From NCBI GenBank assembly GCA_944332475.1, contig CALVKA010000003.1, positions 99,257 to 163,256 on the forward strand: DNA of 64,000 bases. Direction: 5' to 3'. The notes beneath the pieces are model-generated. The model made no database searches and had not been told where the DNA came from. It saw only the letters and a program-made list of their open reading frames with translations. Made by a program: the position numbers and the translations under genes. Source of the stretch: an uncultured Bacilli bacterium. GTDB lineage: Bacteria > Bacillota_I > Bacilli_A > RF39 > UBA660. Below, one piece after another: positions 46,963-55,636 of this stretch (position 1 is the stretch's first letter; the number at the start of each line of letters is the position of its first letter).

Positions 46963-47946
46963 TTAACTCCTTACTATATCTACTAACCTTATAAAGTAAT
47001 AATATATATATTTCATATATTTTACTATAAACAATTCTAGTTTTCTCATAAAGCCAATCTTAATATAATTATCTTTATATATTTTTAAAATTTTTTTTCT
47101 TAATATAACTAATTCTTTATGATATTTATTTATTGCTTGTTTATCTCTATAAAAATTTCTATATACCATTAAACTTGTTACTAATAAATTATATAACGAC
47201 AAATCTGTAGCCCAAGGTTCATATTTTTTTACATAACTACTCATTTGTTCTGCAAATTTTATGTTACTAAAAATTCTTTTATCAACTTTTGACGTTGATA
47301 ATGAATTAAAATGTTTTTCATATATATATACATCTCTATTTAATAATACAATTTTTTTAGAATTACATATCGCTTGAAAAAAATAATATCTATCTTCGTT
47401 TGAGTTTTGATTGTCGGCAAATCTTAATTCATTGCAAATATCTCTTGCAAATAATTTTGCCCATACAGATTGGCAATCAAAATCTCCATTATCCTTAAAA
47501 AAAGTAGTTAATAGTTCTTTACGATTTTGTTGATAAATTTTGCCATTCTCATGAGATTTTATTGTTTTACCGTTTAAATCTATTACTTTAGAATTTCCAA
47601 TTGTAATATCGGCATTATATTTTTTTGCTATTTCACATAAATTGTGTAATCCATTTTCTGTTAACATGTCATCTGCATCTACAAATAGCAAATATTTCCC
47701 AGTTGCTTTCTTTATTCCATAATTTCTTGTTGCACTTACTCCTTCATTTGTTTTCGTATATATTTTTATTCGCTTATCTTTTTGTGCAAGCTTTTTCATA
47801 ATGTTATATGACTTATCAGTAGATCCATCATTTACGGCAATAATTTCAAAATCCGTTTCACTTTGATTTAGAATACTATCTATTGTCCTTCCAATATATT
47901 TTTCTGCGTTATAAACCGGGATAATTATACTAACTTTGCAGCTCAT
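46963..47946 (-). CDS. Family 2 glycosyltransferase (capsule)
   Basis: A 327-residue GT-A enzyme with VSIIIPVYNAEKYIGRTIDSIL, VNDGSTDKS and the metal motif LLFVDADDMLTENGL. The C-terminal tail is Lys-rich and hydrophobic. It starts inside an ATGA overlap with the GT4 gene upstream (47943-47946). Confidence 0.9.
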   Translation of the reverse strand: MSCKVSIIIPVYNAEKYIGRTIDSILNQSETDFEIIAVNDGSTDKSYNIMKKLAQKDKRIKIYTKTNEGVSATRNYGIKKATGKYLLFVDADDMLTENGLHNLCEIAKKYNADITIGNSKVIDLNGKTIKSHENGKIYQQNRKELLTTFFKDNGDFDCQSVWAKLFARDICNELRFADNQNSNEDRYYFFQAICNSKKIVLLNRDVYIYEKHFNSLSTSKVDKRIFSNIKFAEQMSSYVKKYEPWATDLSLYNLLVTSLMVYRNFYRDKQAINKYHKELVILRKKILKIYKDNYIKIGFMRKLELFIVKYMKYIYYYFIRLVDIVRS

Positions 47947-48998
47947 ACAATCACATCCTTTGATTCATAGATAGCTTTTATAGAGTTTATGTATTGTTTA
48001 AAATTGTTTATTTGTTTATTTTTATTTTGCATATTGCTATTTAACTGTCTTAATATTTTTTTATCATTAAGTGTTTTTAATATTGTATTTACCATTTCTT
48101 CATCTGTATAGCAAATGAATCCATCATTACCGCTTTCAATTAACTCTTTTAATCCGTCTGTAGGTGTTGATATTATTGGTACTCCACATGCAATGGCTTC
48201 TAATGCACACATTGGAGTCCCTTCATATCTTGATGTCATTAACATTATCTTGGATGAAGATAATATTTTATATGGATTTTCTTGGAAACCAAAAAGAGTT
48301 ATATTTTTTTCTAAGTTATATTCATGTATTTCTTTTCGAACGTCTTGCTCTAACTCTCCAGTCCCTACTAAAGCAACTGTTGTTTCTGGTCGCTTTTTAA
48401 TAACTTCATTTACAATTTTGATTAATCTTATTGGATTTTTAGCATAGACCATTCTGCCTAAATAAATAATGTCAAATGAATATTGATTTTTATCTTGATT
48501 AGCTTTGCTTGATATTCCCTTAGAATCTATAACATTATATAGAACAATCGATTTTTGTTGTACTTTGTTGGAATAATAATAATCGTTCAAGGCACTTTTT
48601 GACACCCATATAATTTTTGAAAATCTGTTAGATACTATATTATATAAAAAAGGTTTAAAATTAAAGTTTCTCATATTTTCGTGATTACTGTGAATATGTG
48701 AAACTATTTTTGATTGTTTATAAAATAATGATGCATAAATACTTGCCTTAATATCGTGTGCATGAATAATATCTGGTTTAAAATCTTGAACTGCTTTCTT
48801 TATACATTTATAATTAAATTTATCTAGTTTATAATATGGAATTGATCGATCTTCTAAGCATTTTTTATTTGAACCAAGTTTACTTACATAAATCATTTTA
48901 TAATCATTATTTTTGGAAAAACCATTTATAATTTGACAAGCGACGTTTTCGGCACCAGAAAAAACATCCGTACTTATTAAATGCATTACTTTTTTCAT
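47943..48998 (-). CDS. Family 4 glycosyltransferase (capsule)
   Basis: A 351-residue GT-B enzyme. The N-terminal STDVFSGAENVACQIINGF and the C-terminal site IMLMTSRYEGTPMCALEAIACGVPIISTPTDG (EX7E) are clear. It starts within an ATGA overlap (48995-48998) with the next upstream GT4 gene. Acceptor and sugar are unknown. Confidence 0.9.
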   Translation of the reverse strand: MKKVMHLISTDVFSGAENVACQIINGFSKNNDYKMIYVSKLGSNKKCLEDRSIPYYKLDKFNYKCIKKAVQDFKPDIIHAHDIKASIYASLFYKQSKIVSHIHSNHENMRNFNFKPFLYNIVSNRFSKIIWVSKSALNDYYYSNKVQQKSIVLYNVIDSKGISSKANQDKNQYSFDIIYLGRMVYAKNPIRLIKIVNEVIKKRPETTVALVGTGELEQDVRKEIHEYNLEKNITLFGFQENPYKILSSSKIMLMTSRYEGTPMCALEAIACGVPIISTPTDGLKELIESGNDGFICYTDEEMVNTILKTLNDKKILRQLNSNMQNKNKQINNFKQYINSIKAIYESKDVIV

Positions 48999-50128
48999 AG
49001 TGAACTCCTTTCCAATAACTGGCGGTATTGTTGTTCTAACTTTTCTGTTTCACTTTTTATGTTAAAATTATTATTAGTAATTTCGAATGTTGTATTTTGT
49101 CTCTTGAATGATTTTAAGGTCTTTAGGATTTTGTCTGCCCAATATTTTGGAATATGTGTTAATTCTATAAATTGTGTTGTATCTAACACTTTAGTTTCCT
49201 TTGTCATATCTGTTGAGAAGAAACATGGTAGTCCTGCTGCTTGTGCTTCTACTCCTACTACTGGTAATCCTTCATAAAGACTTGGTAAAACAAAAGCATC
49301 AAATGCTTGATACAATTCATTAGCATCTTTTCTTTGGCCTAAAAATTGTACATTTTTTTCTAATCCTAATTCTTTTACTTTATTTTCTATTTCTTCTTTT
49401 AAAGGTCCATCGCCTGCTAATAAAAGAATAGTATTTTTATTTTGTTTATGGATTTCATTAAATATCTCAATTAGGAATTCATGATTCTTCTGTTGTACAA
49501 ATCTTCCGATATGACCAATAACTAGCTCATTGTCTTTAATTTTTAATTCTTTTCTTTTTTGTTTTCTAATCTCTTCATTATATTTGAATTTATCTACATC
49601 TATTGCATTATTTAATAAATAAACTTTTCCTTCATCATATGTTTTATTTCCGAATAGCCATCTTCCTGCTAGTTCACTGCAACAAAAATAGTCTGTTGCG
49701 AAAAGTTTACTAAATGGTCTTAGCACATTTTTTAATAATGTCTTTTTCCATTCTTTTTTATTTGATGTAGAATGGCTGTGAGCTATTCTTACAGGAACTT
49801 TTGCACTTTTTGCTGCCCATAATGAAAATACACTTAATGCATTAATATGAGAATGCACAATTTTATATTGTCCTTCTTTTAATACTTTTTTTAATTCTTT
49901 ATGATATTTCAATACTTTTTGATATGGGGGAATTAAAATTACTTTTCCACCTAAATTTTCTATTTCCTCTTTTGGAATGCAAGTAGAATCATCATCACAG
50001 ATAAAATCAAATTGAATTTTATTTCTATCAATGTTGCGATAATAATTCATGACTACTGCTTCTACTCCACCACCAACCCATTTACCCATAATTTGAGCAA
50101 TTCTAATAGGTTCGCTTTTACTTTTCAT
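48995..50128 (-). CDS. Family 4 glycosyltransferase (EpsF-like)
   Basis: A 377-residue GT-B enzyme: IRIAQIMGKWVGGGVEAVVMNYYR, HSHINALSVFSLWAAKSAKV, GHIGRFVQQKNHEFLIEIF and FVLPSLYEGLPVVGVEAQAAGLPCF (EX7E). It resembles B. subtilis EpsF and similar enzymes adding the second or third sugar. AAAGAGGTG precedes ATG 50128. A terminator-like hairpin separates it from the initiating transferase gene upstream. Confidence 0.9.
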   Translation of the reverse strand: MKSKSEPIRIAQIMGKWVGGGVEAVVMNYYRNIDRNKIQFDFICDDDSTCIPKEEIENLGGKVILIPPYQKVLKYHKELKKVLKEGQYKIVHSHINALSVFSLWAAKSAKVPVRIAHSHSTSNKKEWKKTLLKNVLRPFSKLFATDYFCCSELAGRWLFGNKTYDEGKVYLLNNAIDVDKFKYNEEIRKQKRKELKIKDNELVIGHIGRFVQQKNHEFLIEIFNEIHKQNKNTILLLAGDGPLKEEIENKVKELGLEKNVQFLGQRKDANELYQAFDAFVLPSLYEGLPVVGVEAQAAGLPCFFSTDMTKETKVLDTTQFIELTHIPKYWADKILKTLKSFKRQNTTFEITNNNFNIKSETEKLEQQYRQLLERSSL

Positions 50129-50147
50129 TCTCTCACCTCTTTACCGA

Positions 50148-50183
50148 TAAAAAACGTGTCTATGTTAAAACATAGGCACGTTT
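50148..50183 (-). terminator. Terminator-like hairpin inside the capsule operon
   Basis: On the minus strand a stem of about 15 pairs (AAACGTGCCTATGTT against AACATAGACACGTTT, one C-A mismatch) followed by six U. It lies in the 108-base gap between the initiating transferase and the first GT4 gene. Confidence 0.7.
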
Positions 50184-50236
50184 GTACTTTTTGTTTTAAA
50201 CACGTACTTAATATCTTGCAATCTATAATCTCTTGA

Positions 50237-50977
50237 TTATTCTGCACCTTTTCCAAATAATACTACTTTAAAAGTCTTAAAGAATATTTTGATATCAAGT
50301 ATAAGTGAGTAATTGTTTGAATAATATTGTTCTAATTTTAATCTTTCTTCAAAAGTAGTTTTGCTTCTTCCATTTACTTGCCAGTATCCTGTGATACCTG
50401 GTTTTGTTTTAATGATATCGTCATAGTATTCTTCCATATCTTCTTTTTCTCTTGGTAGATATGGTCTATTACCGATAATTGACATATCTCCCTTTAGAAC
50501 ATTGATAAGTTGAGGTAATTCATCGATTGATAATTTTCTTATTACATGTCCTACTTTTGTAATTCTAGGATCGTTTTTTAATTTTTTGTTCTTTTTGTAT
50601 TCAGCAGCTACTACCTTGTCCATTTTTAGTGTTTGAAATAATACTTCATCTGCATTTGGTACCATGGAACGGAATTTATAGAATTTAAATTCTCTTCCAT
50701 TCTTACCAATTCTATTTTGCGAAAAGATTACAGGTGCAAAGTCTCCTGAAATCATATTAATTACTTTTATAACCATTGTGATTGGTATTAAAATAATTAC
50801 TCCTATTAACCCACATACAATATCAAATATTCTTTTGATAAAACGATATCCTAGTTCTTTTAATGATGTTCTTTGTACTCCTTGTTGTTCTACATTCATG
50901 ATAATTTCTCTTGTTTTAATAAGTTCGTCTTCTTGTTCTTCTTCTAAGTCTGTTACTTCTTCCACTGCTTCATTCAT
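50237..50977 (-). CDS. Initiating phosphoglycosyltransferase (bacterial sugar transferase)
   Basis: A 246-residue monotopic PGT. An acidic N-terminal extension (1-40) leads to a membrane helix (FDIVCGLIGVIILIPITMVIK, about 51-71), then KFYKFRSMVPNADEVL with its catalytic Asp-Glu pair region, SIDELPQLINVLKGDMSIIGNRPYLP and TKPGITGYWQVNGRS. It moves a phospho-sugar onto undecaprenyl phosphate to begin each repeat unit. GGAGTAAT precedes ATG 50977. Confidence 0.93.
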   Translation of the reverse strand: MNEAVEEVTDLEEEQEDELIKTREIIMNVEQQGVQRTSLKELGYRFIKRIFDIVCGLIGVIILIPITMVIKVINMISGDFAPVIFSQNRIGKNGREFKFYKFRSMVPNADEVLFQTLKMDKVVAAEYKKNKKLKNDPRITKVGHVIRKLSIDELPQLINVLKGDMSIIGNRPYLPREKEDMEEYYDDIIKTKPGITGYWQVNGRSKTTFEERLKLEQYYSNNYSLILDIKIFFKTFKVVLFGKGAE

Positions 50978-51018
50978 GTTATTACTCCTTATTACCCTAT
51001 ATTTTTACTACTACAAAC

Positions 51019-51747
51019 TTATCTTCTAATACCTATATTTTCGTTTGAAATTACCTTGTTGAAGTTATTCTCTAATAAGTCCTCTACCATGTTATCACTT
51101 TTTACAAGTGATTTCAATTTCTTTTTTAATTTTTTTAGTTTGAAGTCCTTTTCATGATGACAATCACTACCTAAAAATGTTATTTTATTATTTTTTAAAT
51201 AATATGTTAGAGTTTTTTTTGCTTCTTTTCCATATTTGCCATATAAACTTTTATAGTTTCCTTGAAGTAAGACTCCCATTCTTAAATATTCATCTATATG
51301 TTCTGGATGATGTTGAAAGATTCTATATCTTTCTGGATGGGCTAGTATTGGTACATATCCAGCTACTACAAGTTCATATAATATTTCTTTACTGTTATAA
51401 AACATGTTACCCATTGGGAATTCAAATAATAAATATTTAGAGTTGTTGATTGTTTGAATTTCTCCTTTTTGTAATAATTCTAAGAAGTTTTCTGTCATAT
51501 ATACTTCATTACCTAAGTATAAATTAATTTCTATACCTTCTTTTTTAGCTTCTGTTTTTAATTCTTCAAACCTTTTATTCTTTTCTTTGTTGTTACAGTT
51601 GTACCTAGTTTCTTCCATATAATGAGGAGTTAAAACTAAATCTGTAATTCCTTGTTCTTGGGCATTTTTTAATAAAGTTATACTCTCACCTATATCTTTA
51701 CAACCATCATCTATCCCAAATAACAAGTGTGAATGTAAGTCTTTCAT
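51019..51747 (-). CDS. PHP-type tyrosine-protein phosphatase (CpsB/YwqE-like)
   Basis: A 242-residue PHP enzyme: DLHSHLLFGIDDGCKD, LTPHYMEE, HPERYRIF and SDCHHEKD hold the three-metal site. CpsB dephosphorylates the C-terminal tyrosines of the CpsD kinase and so sets capsule length and amount. Its ATG shares one base with the CpsD stop (TAATG), which couples the two. Confidence 0.93.
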   Translation of the reverse strand: MKDLHSHLLFGIDDGCKDIGESITLLKNAQEQGITDLVLTPHYMEETRYNCNNKEKNKRFEELKTEAKKEGIEINLYLGNEVYMTENFLELLQKGEIQTINNSKYLLFEFPMGNMFYNSKEILYELVVAGYVPILAHPERYRIFQHHPEHIDEYLRMGVLLQGNYKSLYGKYGKEAKKTLTYYLKNNKITFLGSDCHHEKDFKLKKLKKKLKSLVKSDNMVEDLLENNFNKVISNENIGIRR

Positions 51748-52472
51748 TATCTTCTCTTCTTTTTCTTACTTTTCTTAGATGAATCTCCATAATATTCATT
51801 AGAGTAATAACTATAATAACTATTATCTTTTACGGATGCTCTATTGATGATTACTCCTGTAATATTTGCTTTAGCTTGTTCAAAGACTTTTTTTGCTTTG
51901 TCTAAGCTTTCTATTTTTGTTTTTCTACTGCTTACGACTATAAGGTTTGCATCACTATATTTTGTCATAATCATCGTATCACTTAATCCTAATACTGGAG
52001 GACAGTCTAATAATATGACATCATAATGTTTTCTTAATTCTTTCATTAATTTTTGATTAGATTCTGAAGCTAATAATTCTACAGGGTTTGGTGGCGTTGG
52101 TCCTGTTGGCAATAAATCAATATTTTTATTACTTGTTGATACAATATATTTATCTAATTTTGTATCTTCTTTATAATTTAGAATTAAATTAGAGTAACCA
52201 CCACTTGTTACATTCATTACTTCAAATATTTCATGTTGTCTTCCTTTACGAAGATCACAATCTACTACTAATACTTTTTTATCTTCTTGTGCATAAGCAA
52301 CAGCAAGATTTGCTGTTATAAAACTTTTTCCATCTCCTGACTGAGGGGACGTTAAAAGTATTGTTTTCATTTCTTTATCTATCATTGAGAAAGCTAAGTT
52401 TGTACGGATTGTTTTTATAGCTTCACTAAAGATAGATTTAGGATTTACATTAATAATTAAATCTGTTGACAT
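51747..52472 (-). CDS. BY-type tyrosine kinase of capsule synthesis (CpsD/CapB-like)
   Basis: A 241-residue cytoplasmic kinase. Walker A is TSPQSGDGKS (about 41-50), Walker A' LVVDCDLRKG, Walker B VILLDCPPV. The C-terminus has a tyrosine cluster (YYSYYSNEYYG) followed by a Lys/Arg tail, the autophosphorylation site. It works with the membrane adaptor CpsC encoded just upstream. ATG 52472 (GGGAG before it) is chosen; the frame to 52508 overlaps cpsC. Confidence 0.93.
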   Translation of the reverse strand: MSTDLIINVNPKSIFSEAIKTIRTNLAFSMIDKEMKTILLTSPQSGDGKSFITANLAVAYAQEDKKVLVVDCDLRKGRQHEIFEVMNVTSGGYSNLILNYKEDTKLDKYIVSTSNKNIDLLPTGPTPPNPVELLASESNQKLMKELRKHYDVILLDCPPVLGLSDTMIMTKYSDANLIVVSSRKTKIESLDKAKKVFEQAKANITGVIINRASVKDNSYYSYYSNEYYGDSSKKSKKKKRR

Positions 52473-52476
52473 ATTC

Positions 52477-53142
52477 TTACTCCCTTTCTTCTTTAGGAAC
52501 GATACCAATTACCGTTAAACCTAACTTATCTTCTACTACATCACTTGATTTGATAGATGTATCAAAATAATACATTACAAATACTACTCCAAATGATAAT
52601 ACTAATCCAATTACTAAATAAATAATATTATCTTTTATGTAATTTACATTATATGGAACTTTTGCAAGTTCTGCTTTATCAATAATCTCTACGTTTTCTA
52701 GATTATAGATATCTTTAATTTCTTTAGCAAAAACACTCGCAACTTCATTTGTAATTTTTTTTGCCTCTTTGGCATCTGGATTATCCACTGTAATCTTGAT
52801 GATTTCTGTCTCTTCTACTGATGATGTTGTAATATATTGTGCTAATTCATCTGCTGTCATTTTTAAATCTAAGTTTTCAATTACTTGATTTAGTACTTTT
52901 CTACTTTTAATAATTTGACTATAAGTACCAATTAAGTTTTGGTTTAGTTGAGATTCTGTTTGACTATAACCAGATTTGTTTTCTCCAACTAAAACGATTG
53001 TTGTGTTACTTTGATACAATGGTGTTCTTGTAACTAGAGTAAATACATTACCTAAAATAATAATTATTACAACCGCAAGAAGAATCCAAAGTATCTTAGT
53101 TTTGAAATAACTATACACTTCACTTAAATTAATTTCTTCCAT
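52477..53142 (-). CDS. Wzz-type chain-length regulator/kinase adaptor (CpsC/CapA-like)
   Basis: A 221-residue protein with membrane helices at about 20-40 and 172-195 flanking an outer domain (PLYQSNTTIVLVGENKSG to VEIIDKAELAKVPYNVNYIKDN), and a short cytoplasmic tail that would activate CpsD. ATG 53142 with GGGGAGGG is chosen over the open frame to 53205, which runs through the promoter. It is the first gene of the capsule operon. Confidence 0.92.
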   Translation of the reverse strand: MEEINLSEVYSYFKTKILWILLAVVIIIILGNVFTLVTRTPLYQSNTTIVLVGENKSGYSQTESQLNQNLIGTYSQIIKSRKVLNQVIENLDLKMTADELAQYITTSSVEETEIIKITVDNPDAKEAKKITNEVASVFAKEIKDIYNLENVEIIDKAELAKVPYNVNYIKDNIIYLVIGLVLSFGVVFVMYYFDTSIKSSDVVEDKLGLTVIGIVPKEERE

Positions 53143-53176
53143 AATACCCTCCCCTAAACGTGTATAAATCGGGGTT

Positions 53177-53205
53177 ATTATACTACATTTGTCGAAATTA
53201 GTCAA
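53177..53205 (-). promoter_or_regulatory. Sigma-A promoter of the capsule operon
   Basis: On the minus strand TTGACT (53205-53200), 17 bases, TATAAT (53182-53177). An IS30 left end begins 22 bases upstream of the -35 (53227). Confidence 0.88.
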
Positions 53206-53311
53206 TTATTATCGAATAAATTGTTGGTTTAAGAAGTAAATGCAAGTTATATTTTATATATTTTTAAAGTTGCATTTAGTTTAATAATATCTTTTAATAT
53301 ACCTTAATCAA

Positions 53312-54136
53312 TTGTTTTCTTTGTCAAGGGAGTTAAGGCGGTTGTACTATGAAAAAAGATTAACAATTGAAGATAGAATATTAATTGAGAATTTGCTTAA
53401 ATTAAATTACAAATTAAAAGATATCTCTAATATTTTAGTGTGTGAATCTTCTACTATTTCTAGAGAAATTAAGAAAAGAAGAATCACAGGAAAAGGTATT
53501 TTTAAAGAATGTGAAAAAACGCAAAGATTTCCTTATGTTTGTAACGGATGTTCAAACAAAACATATTGTAGAAAGAAAAAATATTATTATAACTATTCTA
53601 AAGCTCAAGAGAATTATAACTATATTCTTAAATTTTCTCGAACTGGCATAGATATGAGTTTGGATGAATTATATTATTGGGATGAATACTTTAAAAAACG
53701 TTTAAAAGATAAAAATCAACCTATTACACATATATTTAAAGGCATTGAAAATACATTTCCCAAATCCATACCTACTTTTTATAGATATATTCATAAAGGA
53801 CTTTTTCCTAGTTTAAATGATGAGATGCTTGCCAGAGCCTTTAGTTATAAACCTAGAAAAAGGACAGGAGAAGAGCTAAAAATAAGAATTGATAATTCCA
53901 TTAGGAAGGGAAAAACTATTGATAATATGAAAGCATATCTAGAATTACATCCAGATGCAAACATAGTAGAAATGGATACCGTTATCGGTAAACAAGAAGA
54001 CAAAAAATGCATTATGACTTTATATTTTAGAAATAGTAAATTGATGCTTATTTTTTTAATAGATAAATATAAAACAAAAGCAGTATCAAATGTATTTAAA
54101 GAACTAAGAAAAGAATTAAAAAGATGTTTGAAATAG
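53312..54136 (+). CDS. IS30 transposase, N-terminal part (copy 2)
   Basis: Identical in protein sequence to the first half in copy 1 (274 codons from TTG), with the same HTH, Cys4 finger and first catalytic Asp, and ending at the same TAG relative to the element. As in copy 1, the remaining catalytic residues are in the overlapping -1 frame. Confidence 0.82.
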   Translation: MFSLSRELRRLYYEKRLTIEDRILIENLLKLNYKLKDISNILVCESSTISREIKKRRITGKGIFKECEKTQRFPYVCNGCSNKTYCRKKKYYYNYSKAQENYNYILKFSRTGIDMSLDELYYWDEYFKKRLKDKNQPITHIFKGIENTFPKSIPTFYRYIHKGLFPSLNDEMLARAFSYKPRKRTGEELKIRIDNSIRKGKTIDNMKAYLELHPDANIVEMDTVIGKQEDKKCIMTLYFRNSKLMLIFLIDKYKTKAVSNVFKELRKELKRCLK

Positions 54137-54505
54137 TTCTAACTGATAATGGTTGGGAATTCTCTAAACCAGAAGATATTGAATTTGACCATAATACTGG
54201 GGAAAAACTTATTAATGTATTTTATTGTAATCCTTATTCATCTTGGGAAAAAGGTGGAATAGAAAGGAATCACGAATTTATTAGATATATCATTCCAAAA
54301 GATATCACATTTGATCAATTAACAAATAAAAATATTATAGATATGATGAACAATATTAATAATGTAAAAAGAAAAAGTATGGGATTTAAAACACCATACA
54401 AATTATTTAAAAACATTTATGGAGAGGAATACACAAAAAAAACTTCATCTGAAATACATACCCAGCGATGAAGTTGATTTGAGTTATAAACTCTTAATAA
54501 AATAA
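54124..54505 (+). pseudogene. IS30 transposase, C-terminal part (copy 2), second frameshift
   Basis: Starts at ATG 54124 as in copy 1 but has an extra A in the A-run near 54435 (eight A against seven), so the intact frame ends at 54471 with a foreign tail. The original tail (HTQR replaced; SDEVDLSYKLLIK-like) continues out of frame to about 54505. There are also substitutions (KDITFDQLTN, PYKLF). This copy is more decayed than copy 1. Confidence 0.78.
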
Positions 54506-54712
54506 ACTCTCAAAAAAGAAAACAATTGGTTAAAAATACTACTACAAAAAGTTGCATTTAATTTAAAAATAAAAATGTTAACTTGTTTTCATAGTGCAAT
54601 AAATTTTCTTTTTCACCTTTTATTATACATATTTTAAAAAAAAATAAAGGCATAAATTGCATTATACCTTTAAATACCAACATTTTTATAAAACTTGCAT
54701 TTAACTATTAAA

Positions 54713-55636
54713 CTAACCAGTATTTTTTTGTATTGATGAAATTCTAAAATAATAAGCCTTTCTATTTATAAGATTCCACCATCCTGCTATTACAATAGAT
54801 TCTGGAGGTTTTTTTACTAAATATAGATTTCTATCATCAGAAAAATCTTGAAATTTTTCTAAATATTCTTCTGCCTTTTCCACAAAATCTACACCTGGTA
54901 ATACAAACAAACTCCATTGATTACTTTCTTCAATTTCTATACTATCTTTTAATTTAGAGGCATTTCCACTTTTAATTAATCCTTCTGACTTAATAACCTT
55001 TTCATCCCAAAATTTTTCTGACATCCAACTTTGGAATAATTTTTTATGATACTCCAATCGATTAAAATTTACATGGATTTTTAAATAATATTCAAATTTA
55101 GGATATTTTTTCTTTATTCTTTTACAAGCAAAAACAAAGTTTTTAACATGGATATTTAATAATTCCTCTTTGCTTTTTTCAGATTTAGGATTTAATCTTT
55201 TTAACACATCCGCATGATATTCATCTGCTGACATTTGAAGGGAAATATTATTAAAGTTTTTGATTTTATTACAAAGATTATTATAGGTTTCTATAATTCC
55301 TTCTTCTCCATCCTTTTTAGAAACGAAAGTTCTACCACTGGTGAAGATTGTAATTTTGGAATTTTTGAATCTATCTCTAGCATATTCTATTATTTCTCCA
55401 ATATTGGGATTAAAAAATGGTTCCCCTCCACTTATTTTAAGTTCACTTACTTTTAATAAAGATAGAGCATCTAGATTTTCTTTGTGTTTACTGAGAGGGA
55501 CAATACTTCCTAGTTCCATATTACTTGACCAACAGTGAGCACAGTTACCATTACATTTAGGAAATGCAAAATAGACAATTTCTATTGGGTTTTTTAATAG
55601 TTTTTCATTTATAGAATTATAATAATCATTTTTCAT
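54713..55636 (-). CDS. Radical SAM protein, second enzyme of the peptide operon
   Basis: A 307-residue radical SAM enzyme. The cluster motif is CNGNCAHC (CX3CX2C) after EIVYFAFPK, followed by LKISGGEPFFNPN, the SAM-binding GGE. There is no SPASM-type Cys cluster at the C-terminus. ATG 55636 (AGGGG before it) overlaps the maturase stop by 11 bases, so both are made together. Its stop TAG uses the last base of the IS30 right end; the natural C-terminus may have been a few residues longer. It probably modifies the same peptide or supplies a second step. Confidence 0.85.
   Translation of the reverse strand: MKNDYYNSINEKLLKNPIEIVYFAFPKCNGNCAHCWSSNMELGSIVPLSKHKENLDALSLLKVSELKISGGEPFFNPNIGEIIEYARDRFKNSKITIFTSGRTFVSKKDGEEGIIETYNNLCNKIKNFNNISLQMSADEYHADVLKRLNPKSEKSKEELLNIHVKNFVFACKRIKKKYPKFEYYLKIHVNFNRLEYHKKLFQSWMSEKFWDEKVIKSEGLIKSGNASKLKDSIEIEESNQWSLFVLPGVDFVEKAEEYLEKFQDFSDDRNLYLVKKPPESIVIAGWWNLINRKAYYFRISSIQKNTG

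Larger units (their letters stand above)
53227..54713 (+). mobile_element. IS30-family element, copy 2, both ends present
   Basis: The left end GTTTAAGAAGTAAATGCAAG (53227) and the right end AACTTGCATTTAACTATTAAAC (ending 54713) are imperfect inverted repeats. Length is about 1.49 kb. It is in the same orientation as copy 1 at 35021, 18.2 kb away. No target duplication is obvious. The last base forms part of the stop codon of the neighbouring radical SAM gene. Confidence 0.87.
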
